A stretch of DNA of 64,000 nt from Caballeronia humi (GTDB lineage Bacteria; Pseudomonadota; Gammaproteobacteria; Burkholderiales; Burkholderiaceae). Location of the stretch: assembly GCF_001544475.1 (NCBI RefSeq), contig NZ_FCNW02000015.1, positions 1 through 64,000 on the forward strand, written 5' to 3'. Position numbers and translations under genes: made by a program. Within the stretch, counting starts at the first letter, position 1. Each line of letters begins with the position of its first letter. The notes beneath the pieces were generated by a model, which had not been told where the DNA came from, made no database searches, and was given only the letters and a program-made list of their open reading frames with translations. Below are positions 8,999 to 15,594 of the stretch, in pieces.

Positions 8999-10543
8999 AT
9001 GATGAATGGCGCTGAAAGTCTCGTGACAACGTTGTTGGAGTCAGGGGTCGACACCTGCTTTGCCAACCCTGGAACCAGTGAGATGCATTTCGTCGCCGCC
9101 CTCGATCAGATTCCGGGAATGCGCTGCTTGCTGGGTCTTCAGGAGAATGTCGTGACCGGCATGGCAGATGGCTACTACCGCATCGCCGAGAAGCCCGCGA
9201 GTACGCTGTTGCACTGCGGGCCGGGCCTCGCAAATGGCTGGGCGAACCTGCATAACGCGCGACGCGCGAGGAGCGGTATCGTCAATATCGTGGGCGATCA
9301 GGCCACGTATCACCACCCCTACGATGCACCACTGACGGCGGATACGGCCGGTCTCGCCGGCGCTGTGTCGCAATGGGTTCGCACCAGTACGCGCTCCGCC
9401 GATGTCGGCCGTGACGCTGCCGCGGCAGTCGCTGCGGCCCGCACTGCTCCAGGCCAGATTGCCACCCTGATCCTTCCTTCGGACACGTCGTGGGACGCGG
9501 GTGGGGTGGCCGCGCCCGCCCTCCCCGTACCGACGACGCCAGTAATCGATCCATTTGCCGTGGAAAACGCTGCGCGAGTGCTGCGTCAGAACAAGAACGT
9601 CCTGATTCTTCTAGGGAATCGCGGCGCGCTGCCGAAGGCGCAGGCGCTGGCCTGGCGAATCGCGAGTGCAACCGGTGCGACCTTGAAATACGATTACGTG
9701 AACGGCCGGGTGGCGCGCGGTCGCGGTCGCTTGCCGATTGAACGCGTGCCGTACAACACCGATCAGGCTATCAAAGTGCTGGAGGCCTTCCAGCATATTA
9801 TTCTGGTCAATGCGAAGGCTCCGGTTGGATTCTTTGCGTACCCCGGTCGGCCTTCGATCCAATACTCGGCCACGGCTCAACTGCACCATTTGTCCCGTTC
9901 CGATCAGGACCCGGAGGCCGCACTTCTGGCGCTCGCAGAAGCACTGAATGCACCGATCGTGGACATGCCCAATCCCGGAGCAACGCCCACGGTCGTCCGT
10001 GGCGCCCCGACGCAAGAAGGCCTCGCACAGACCCTGGCGGCTTTGATGCCGGAGAACGCCATTGTTTCGGACGAGAGTATTTCCTATGGCCGCGGCTTCT
10101 ACAAATTCACGCACGCGGCGGCCCCGCACGACTGGCTGCAACTGAGCGGCGGCGCCATCGGTGACGGCCTTCCAGTGGCAACCGGCGCAGCCGTAGCGAG
10201 CGGCGGTTCACGACGAGTGATCAGCCTGCAAGCCGACGGTTCGGCGATGTACTCGCTGCAATCGTTGTGGACGCAAGCTCGCGAAAAACTGCCCTGCACT
10301 ACGATCCTGCTCAGTAACCGCAAGTACAACATCCTGATCGGTGAGTACGAGAATGTCGGCGCAACGCCGGGGCCCACGGCCATGAGCATGCTCGATCTGT
10401 CGAACCCCGATCTCGATTGGGTCAAACTCGCGAACGGCATGGGCGTCGAAGCCGCGCGCGCAACAACGCTCGAGGAATGTGCGGACCTGATGAAGCAGAG
10501 CTTTCGTCAGAACGGTCCCTTTCTGATCGAATTGCTCATTTGA
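8999..10543 (+). CDS. ThDP-dependent decarboxylase, benzoylformate decarboxylase/acetolactate synthase-like
   Basis: A 514-residue ThDP enzyme with the three-domain architecture. The pyrimidine domain has FANPGTSEMHFV and LQENVVTGMADGYYR, whose Glu activates the cofactor, and LLHCGPGLANGWANLHNARR with a His where benzoylformate decarboxylase has His70. The C-terminal domain has LQADGSAMYSLQSLW then SNRKYNIL, the diphosphate/Mg site in a GDG-to-ADG variant. It is usually annotated acetolactate synthase large subunit, but the length, the His and the lack of a small subunit favour a 2-oxo-acid decarboxylase producing an aldehyde for the enzyme at 6179. ATG 9002 is an alternative start. Confidence 0.85.
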   Translation: MMNGAESLVTTLLESGVDTCFANPGTSEMHFVAALDQIPGMRCLLGLQENVVTGMADGYYRIAEKPASTLLHCGPGLANGWANLHNARRARSGIVNIVGDQATYHHPYDAPLTADTAGLAGAVSQWVRTSTRSADVGRDAAAAVAAARTAPGQIATLILPSDTSWDAGGVAAPALPVPTTPVIDPFAVENAARVLRQNKNVLILLGNRGALPKAQALAWRIASATGATLKYDYVNGRVARGRGRLPIERVPYNTDQAIKVLEAFQHIILVNAKAPVGFFAYPGRPSIQYSATAQLHHLSRSDQDPEAALLALAEALNAPIVDMPNPGATPTVVRGAPTQEGLAQTLAALMPENAIVSDESISYGRGFYKFTHAAAPHDWLQLSGGAIGDGLPVATGAAVASGGSRRVISLQADGSAMYSLQSLWTQAREKLPCTTILLSNRKYNILIGEYENVGATPGPTAMSMLDLSNPDLDWVKLANGMGVEAARATTLEECADLMKQSFRQNGPFLIELLI

Positions 10544-10546
10544 CGA

Positions 10547-10567
10547 GGGGTTCAGACGCTGATCCCC
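10547..10567 (+). terminator. Hairpin after the ThDP enzyme gene (weak terminator)
   Basis: GGGGTTCAG and CTGATCCCC form a nine-position stem with one T-T mismatch around an ACG loop, starting 4 bp after the stop codon. Only a pyrimidine-rich TTCTAC follows, so intrinsic termination would be inefficient. Confidence 0.4.
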
Positions 10568-11221
10568 TTCTACTCGGCAGAAGACCGCCGGGGTCCGCGT
10601 CGCAGCTTTATCGAAAAGGTCCCCGCGCAGGCGCTATCTAGGCACTTTGTCCGGGGACAGCACGATGTTCGCCAGCACACCTTACGCAAGCGAGAGCCGT
10701 GGAAAGCGCGTCGTGACGGCGTACTCGCTCGCGTCGGAGGTCGCTCTCGTCGAGCGCGGGATCAACTCTCGGCAAAACCACTTCCTTCTCCTGATTCCTT
10801 ACTCCCTTACGAGGCGATAGCGGTCGTGTAGCAAGCTTCTGCGCGCCAATTCGCCGCGAGCCGCTCGTTGATTGCCTCGCCTACGCGGCCTTGGAAATCT
10901 GCTTCTGTACCTGGTTTATCTAGAGCCGTCGCAGTTCATCCATTCGCGGCTTCAAACGCCTGCTCTGTCGGCCATATTCAGGTTATCCACGCATTTGAAT
11001 CGGCTTGCGTTTTTCATGCCGCCGGTATTAGGGAGCGCTTCAAGAGTCCGGCTCTCGAAACCACCGTCTCCGTAAGGACCTGCCTACACGCCCGATATGC
11101 CTGTATCGGAAATCCATCGTCAATGCGTCATCGAAGGCGTAAGCGGTGCTCATCAGCGCGCCACTCACGGACCCTTCCAGGTGTTGCACTGCGTTTACCC
11201 GAATTTCCCTTTGGATAATGC

Positions 11222-11238
11222 GTTGTATATTAGACAAC
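11222..11238. promoter_or_regulatory. Inverted repeat GTTGT-N7-ACAAC (candidate IclR-family operator)
   Basis: The 17-bp site GTTGTATATTAGACAAC lies 62 bp upstream of the hydroxyacid dehydrogenase ATG. Arms of 5 bp with a 7-bp AT-rich spacer suit a dimeric regulator. The right half TAGACAAC repeats upstream of the aldehyde dehydrogenase at 6045-6052. The IclR gene at 14303 is the obvious candidate binder. Confidence 0.4.
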
Positions 11239-11299
11239 ATCAACGCTACACGGTGTCGCTGCAAAAGCGAATACCGTGGCAAGACAAGGAGACATACGA

Positions 11300-12208
11300 A
11301 TGAATGCGTCGACGCACATTGGCTTTCTTGGCCTGGGGAACATGGGGGCTGCGATGGCCCTCCGGCTCCTTCACCCCGAGTCACAGCTTCACGTCTTTGA
11401 CCCGAATCCAGACGCCGTTGCGCAGCTCGTTGCAGTTGGAGCCATCGCTCACGCGAGCCCTCGCTCGGTGGCGGATTCAGCCTCTGTCGTGATGGCGTGC
11501 CTGCCGAGCAGCGCGGCATGCGAAGAGGCCATCTTTGGTCAAGATGGCGTTGCGGCAGGAAGATTGATGCGCACTTACGTCGAAATGTCGACGATTGGCC
11601 CGACTGCCATCGTCTCGATTGCGAACAGACTTTCGCAGAAAAATATCGGCACCATTGATGCACCCGTAAGCGGCGGCCCCGCCGCCGCGCGTGCCGGTGC
11701 ACTCACGATCATGTTGTCAGGCAACGGTGACGACGTTGCGCGAGCCACTCGATGGCTCGGGTTTATCGCGAAGAAAATTCACAGGCTGGGCGATCAAGCC
11801 GGTCAGGCTCAGGCTATGAAACTGGTCAATAACATCATGCTGGCGGCCAACATGGCTGTCGCATCGGAGGCGCTGGCGATAGGCGCTAAAGCAGGGCTGA
11901 ACGCCGATGTCATGAGCGAAGTGATCCGGTCAAGCACGGGTCAAAGTGCCGCCGCCGACATTCTCGCCCGTTGCGCGCTCACCGGAGCATTCGATTTTGG
12001 AGCGCATCTTTCGATTGTCGCAAAAGACGTCGAACTGGCAATCGCCGAGGCGCGTGCGTTAGAGGTTCCAGTTCCGGTGCTGGACGAAGCGAGATGTCTC
12101 TGGAAGACAGCGATCGAACAAGGTCGCGGACGCGACGATTTCACCTCGATCCTCAAAATTGTCGAAGAGCGAGGGGACGTCCTCGTTCGCGGAGCAATGC
12201 AGCAGTGA
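11300..12208 (+). CDS. NAD(P)-dependent beta-hydroxyacid dehydrogenase (3-hydroxyisobutyrate dehydrogenase family)
   Basis: A 302-residue enzyme. The ATG at 11300 follows AAGGAG at a good distance. The N-terminus GFLGLGNMGAAMALRLL is the Rossmann GxGxxG motif. DAPVSGGPAAARAGALTIML (about 118-137) is the family substrate signature, and QAMKLVNNIMLAANMA (about 168) carries the catalytic Lys. These enzymes oxidise 3-hydroxy acids or reduce the semialdehyde (3-hydroxyisobutyrate, tartronate semialdehyde, glyoxylate-type substrates). It is the first gene of a block with cupin, DUF1330 and SDR genes, and may serve the same hydroxy-/oxo-acid route as the ThDP decarboxylase upstream. The exact substrate cannot be read from sequence. 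Confidence 0.9.
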   Translation: MNASTHIGFLGLGNMGAAMALRLLHPESQLHVFDPNPDAVAQLVAVGAIAHASPRSVADSASVVMACLPSSAACEEAIFGQDGVAAGRLMRTYVEMSTIGPTAIVSIANRLSQKNIGTIDAPVSGGPAAARAGALTIMLSGNGDDVARATRWLGFIAKKIHRLGDQAGQAQAMKLVNNIMLAANMAVASEALAIGAKAGLNADVMSEVIRSSTGQSAAADILARCALTGAFDFGAHLSIVAKDVELAIAEARALEVPVPVLDEARCLWKTAIEQGRGRDDFTSILKIVEERGDVLVRGAMQQ

Positions 12209-12288
12209 TTCGGTGAAAACTAGTGGACCATTTCTCCACGAACATACACGCGCACAAATCTCATACTTGTAAAACTACGGAGCAGACA

Positions 12289-12744
12289 ATGGATTCCGAC
12301 AGCGGGAAACTCAAACCTTCGGAAGCAGTCAACGTTGACGGCGACCTCATGGGAAAACTGGCTTACGCTACGGCGGAAACCGCGCCGCTAGTGCCAGGCC
12401 GTCGAACATTTTTCAAGTATCGGGACCTCGGAGTCTCCGACGCTTCGAACGGCCGGCTGCGAGCACAGGTGACTGTGGCGACAGGTGAAATGCAGCAGAC
12501 AGGCTGGCACTATCACCTTTGCGAGTCGCAGTTTTTCTATACCCTTCGCGGCTGGGTAGACCTCCTGTTTGAAGGCGGACGCGTCATCCGGGTGGGCGCC
12601 GGAGAATCGCTCCATATTCCTGGTGGTCTCAAACACAATGAGATCGCGATATCCGAAGATTTCGAGTTTCTGGAAATCTCGGTGCCCGCGAAGATGGGAA
12701 CCGTCGCATGCGATCCCCCCGAAAATTCCGCCACAGTCGTGTGA
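12289..12744 (+). CDS. Cupin-domain protein
   Basis: A 151-residue single-cupin protein. I start it at ATG 12289, preceded by GGAG; the longer frame from GTG 12223 has no site and its extra residues are not conserved-looking. The conserved barrel has GWHYHLCESQFFYTLRGWVD (metal-binding His-x-His and Glu; about 65-84) and LHIPGGLKHN (second His motif; about 103). Such small cupins act as sensors, isomerases or dioxygenases for small organic acids. It sits between the hydroxyacid dehydrogenase and DUF1330 genes, so a role in the same pathway is likely, but the reaction is unknown. Confidence 0.75.
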   Translation: MDSDSGKLKPSEAVNVDGDLMGKLAYATAETAPLVPGRRTFFKYRDLGVSDASNGRLRAQVTVATGEMQQTGWHYHLCESQFFYTLRGWVDLLFEGGRVIRVGAGESLHIPGGLKHNEIAISEDFEFLEISVPAKMGTVACDPPENSATVV

Positions 12745-12896
12745 TCTTGAGCGAGTCGCTCGACGCTTTGTCCAGCGACGTGCTTAGGCCGACCGCGTGA
12801 TCTTCCATCCGCTCGCCATCAAAAGCTCACGGCAATCACCAGACACGAAAACCGGTAGATGTACAACTCAACCCTAGTACGAGGCAAGTTTCGAAA

Positions 12897-13193
12897 ATGA
12901 CTAAAGGCTACATCTTCGCAGAGGTAACGGTCCATACGCCCGGAGCGGAATGGGAAGAATACAGTCAGAAGGTTCAAGCAACGCTGGACGCTTATGGCGG
13001 CGTATTTCTAGTCCGTGGCGGCGCCAAAAATGTGGTGGAAGGGGATGTCGGCACCGGCACGATCGTCATACTCGAATTTGCGAGCCTTCAAAGAGCAGAA
13101 GAGTGGTACGCGTCGACAGCCTATCAACAGATAGTTCCTCTTCGCCTCGGCAGTGCAGACACTCGTATAGTTTGCTTGTCGGGAACACGCTGA
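12897..13193 (+). CDS. DUF1330 family protein
   Basis: A 98-residue protein of the dimeric ferredoxin-like DUF1330 family. The N-terminus KGYIFAEVTVHTP, the central YGGVFLVRGGAKNVVEG and the ending FASLQRAEEWYASTAYQQIV followed by R(L)GSADTRIV match the whole domain. Family members occur beside many catabolic genes but have no settled activity; a monooxygenase-like or isomerase role has been suggested from fold only. It follows the cupin gene by 152 bp and precedes the SDR by about 80 bp on the same strand. Confidence 0.8.
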   Translation: MTKGYIFAEVTVHTPGAEWEEYSQKVQATLDAYGGVFLVRGGAKNVVEGDVGTGTIVILEFASLQRAEEWYASTAYQQIVPLRLGSADTRIVCLSGTR

Positions 13194-13275
13194 AGTCCGG
13201 GCATGACACACGTCCCGTGCGGCGCTCCTAACGAGCCCGCATCGCCGAAAGTAATTGAAATTCTCAGGGATATGC

Positions 13276-14046
13276 ATGAATGCGATAAATGGTCGACTGG
13301 CCGGAAAGGTGGCCTACATCACGGGCGCTGGCGCGGGCATCGGGCGTGCCGCGGCGGAACTGTTTGCTCGCGAAGGTGCAACCGTGATCATTGCAGAGTT
13401 CAACTCCGATGACGGCGAAGCAGTGGCTGAGGCAATCAATGGCAAGGGCGGAAAGGCGCGATTTTTTCGTACGGATGTCACGAACGAAGAGAGCGTGCGC
13501 GAATCGATCGACGCGGCCATCGGGTTTGCCGGTCGCATCGACGTGCTTTATAACAACGCTGGCGGATCGAGCGCGGTCGATGCACGGGTGACTGACTGCC
13601 CCGCCGAAGAGTTTTGGCGCGCGGTCAAGCTTGATCTGTTCGGTACGTGGATCACCTGCAAGTATGGCATCGCCGCAATGATGAAGAGCGGTGGCGGTTC
13701 GGTGATCAACAGTTGCTCGGTCTTCGCGCTTGTCGGTACGCGCGGCAAAGACGCCTACACAGCAGCTAAAGGCGGAATCTCCTCGATCACACGCTCGATG
13801 GCCGTGGAATATGCGGCCCATCGGATCCGCGTCAATGCGCTCGCGCCAGCGGTAACAAAGACAAATCGAGTGCTCGGTCTCATCGAGATACAGCCCGACG
13901 TGATGGCGAAAACCAGCGAACGACAGCTTCTCGGTTTGGTCGAGCCGGGCGAGGTCGCGATGACAGCACTCTTTCTGGCTTCGGAAGAATCGCGAACGAC
14001 AACGGGCCAGGTCTTCGCAGTCGACGGAGGATTTTCTATCTCGTGA
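13276..14046 (+). CDS. Short-chain dehydrogenase/reductase (SDR)
   Basis: A 256-residue classical SDR. ATG 13276 is chosen because TCAGGGA lies just upstream and the conserved NGRLAGKVAYITGAGAGIG begins there. It has the TGxxxGIG cofactor motif, NNAG (about 88), a Ser in the VINSCSVFAL region (about 140) and the catalytic Tyr and Lys in DAYTAAKGG (about 157-161). The C-terminus ends TGQVFAVDGGFSIS as in FabG-like enzymes. It probably oxidises a secondary alcohol or hydroxyacyl intermediate. It is the last enzyme gene of this plus-strand block, followed by the IclR regulator. Confidence 0.9.
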   Translation: MNAINGRLAGKVAYITGAGAGIGRAAAELFAREGATVIIAEFNSDDGEAVAEAINGKGGKARFFRTDVTNEESVRESIDAAIGFAGRIDVLYNNAGGSSAVDARVTDCPAEEFWRAVKLDLFGTWITCKYGIAAMMKSGGGSVINSCSVFALVGTRGKDAYTAAKGGISSITRSMAVEYAAHRIRVNALAPAVTKTNRVLGLIEIQPDVMAKTSERQLLGLVEPGEVAMTALFLASEESRTTTGQVFAVDGGFSIS

Positions 14047-14302
14047 TGATGACCACGCTGACAGCCGTTTCTTAGCGCGTCTGCTCATCATCGTGTATTC
14101 AGCGTATAGAGCATTGCCAACGCGTCCCGTCTTCTCGCCGTTAACACCGCGTGCTAAGATCAAGCGCCTATGCCGGTGACTGCTCAACGGGCAGCAGGGT
14201 TGCAGCCGCAAAGGCGAAAACCGGCGAAGGCCTACGCTAACTTCACGATCCACTGTTCCCGCTGGTCCGCGGCCGAAGGATGTCACCGAGGCATCGACGA
14301 CA

Positions 14303-15142
14303 TTGACAGAAACGAAAAAACGAGGCAAACGGTCGCCAACCGAGCCTGCAGACGACCTTTCTACGGAAGCAACCGTCCAAACCAGCGGACGTCGCCGTAT
14401 CCAGTCGGCTGACAAGGCGACCGAGGTTCTTCTCGCGCTCGTCGAGGCCGGGCAGGCTGCGCCGTTGAAGGATTTGGCGCGCGCGGTCGATATGCCGAAC
14501 AGTCTCGCGCATCGTTATCTGGCAAGTCTTATGGCGAGCGGTCTAGCGGTTCAAAACGAAATCACCGGTTTATATGATCTCGGCCCTACTGCGCTGCGCA
14601 TCGGCGCGTCGGCGCTTGGGCGTCTGGACCCGCTGCGCCTCGCGAGCGAAGCCATGCCGCAATTGGTCGCCAACACGGGGCTTCCTGCCCTGCTCAACGT
14701 GCTCGGGGACCGCGGTCCCGCCATCATCCGCTGGGAGCGCAGTTACCTTCCGTTCGTGACCACGCTCGCAGTGGGCTCCGTATTTCAATTGACGAATTCG
14801 GCGACCGGACGCACATTACTGGCGTTCACGCCTTCTCGAATCAGAGATCATCTTATTGAGCTTGCCGCGAGCAAAAACATGGAGCAACCTCCCGCCAAAT
14901 TGCTTGAGCGTCTCGAGAAAATTCGCAAGCGCGGATACGATGAAACTGAATCAGTCCTCATTCCTGGTCTTGCTGCAATCAGTGCTCCGATACTCGACCT
15001 TCAGAATGAAGCGGTCGCGTGTTTGACCTTGATAGGCGCGAGCGCCGATGTTTCGCGCGTCAAAGCGAAAGCGATCCAATGTTTGTTAGAGACAAGCATG
15101 AGCGTTTCGCATGCGTGCGGAAGCAGCTTGAAGTTCCTCTGA
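14303..15142 (+). CDS. IclR-family transcriptional regulator
   Basis: A 279-residue regulator. No ATG is in frame near the start; TTG 14303 is the only reasonable initiator and gives a 32-residue basic tail before the helix-turn-helix (RRIQSADKATEVLLALVEAG, then LKDLARAVDMPNSLAHRYL). The C-terminal two thirds are the IclR effector domain, with TNSATGRTLLAF and VLIPGLAAISAPILD. It lies downstream of the aldehyde dehydrogenase to SDR cluster on the same strand and probably controls it; candidate sites are the repeats at 6036-6052 and 11222-11238. The effector is unknown. Confidence 0.88.
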   Translation: MTETKKRGKRSPTEPADDLSTEATVQTSGRRRIQSADKATEVLLALVEAGQAAPLKDLARAVDMPNSLAHRYLASLMASGLAVQNEITGLYDLGPTALRIGASALGRLDPLRLASEAMPQLVANTGLPALLNVLGDRGPAIIRWERSYLPFVTTLAVGSVFQLTNSATGRTLLAFTPSRIRDHLIELAASKNMEQPPAKLLERLEKIRKRGYDETESVLIPGLAAISAPILDLQNEAVACLTLIGASADVSRVKAKAIQCLLETSMSVSHACGSSLKFL

Positions 15143-15594
15143 TACCAGCGATTTTTGTCGCGGTCCGTGAAGCCGGTTTTAGTACTACGCGGGCATCTAC
15201 GCAGTAGTATCGCCCTGCGACGCCGTTGAGCCCTGCCGCGCAATTCCTCCATAGCCGTTCGAATCGGGACCGAGGACCGGATCGGTCCCGATCCGCGAGT
15301 CCTGCTGTAGTCACTATCGAACCCAAGCGTCGCGCGTCGCGTATCATCGCAGTAAGGTGTTGCTGTTAAAGGTGTCTGCAAACCATGTTCACGGTTTTTG
15401 GCGAGAACCGGCTTAGCCCCGACAGGTAGAGCCAGGAGTCCGGATTGCCAATTCTGTCATCCGTTGCGTTTCATCGGACAGCATTAGCGCTTCAATGGCC
15501 ACCGCTAGGAACATTAGCGATCTGCTGCTGCAACTTTCACCGGTGACGGAGAAAAGCGCGCATATTATTTTAAGCACGAATTTTAGGACCCGAC
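15143..15594. other. Intergenic region between IclR gene and OsmC-YcaO gene
   Basis: These 452 bp contain no convincing gene. The notable content is a long perfect hairpin at 15263-15292. The last 60 bp become AT-rich (ATTATTTTAAGC) and give an AGGA ribosome site before the ATG at 15595, so the OsmC-YcaO gene probably has its own promoter here. Confidence 0.5.
15263..15292. repeat. Perfect hairpin, 11-bp arms and 8-nt loop
   Basis: ATCGGGACCGA at 15263-15273 is exactly complementary to TCGGTCCCGAT at 15282-15292 around the loop GGACCGGA. It lies 120 bp past the IclR stop. No T-run follows, so it is not a classical terminator; it could be an operator, a REP-like element or an RNA-stabilising hairpin at the edge of the atypical patch. 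Confidence 0.6.

Larger units (their letters stand above)
10544..11299. other. Long intergenic stretch without recognisable gene
   Basis: About 750 bp separate the ThDP enzyme gene from the next operon. No frame gives a recognisable protein, although a frame from 10549 stays open for about 90 codons without resembling anything known to me. It begins with a hairpin at 10547-10567 and ends with a promoter-like AT-rich patch and a perfect inverted repeat at 11222-11238. It could be a decayed gene plus a promoter region. Confidence 0.5.

Noticed and set aside
10932..10942. CAGTTCATCCA in the gap before the hydroxyacid dehydrogenase, similar to the GntR operator
   Set aside because: Two core mismatches, no flanking symmetry and no adjacent promoter; it lies far from the regulon block, so chance is more likely.
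14045..14102. GATGATGA and TCATCATC arms flanking the SDR stop
   Set aside because: Arms are 42 bp apart and simple in sequence, so a functional hairpin or operator is not supported.
15184..15216. Inverted TACTAC/GTAGTA pair after the IclR gene as a terminator
   Set aside because: Only six pairs with a long loop and no T-run; not convincing beside the much stronger hairpin at 15263-15292.
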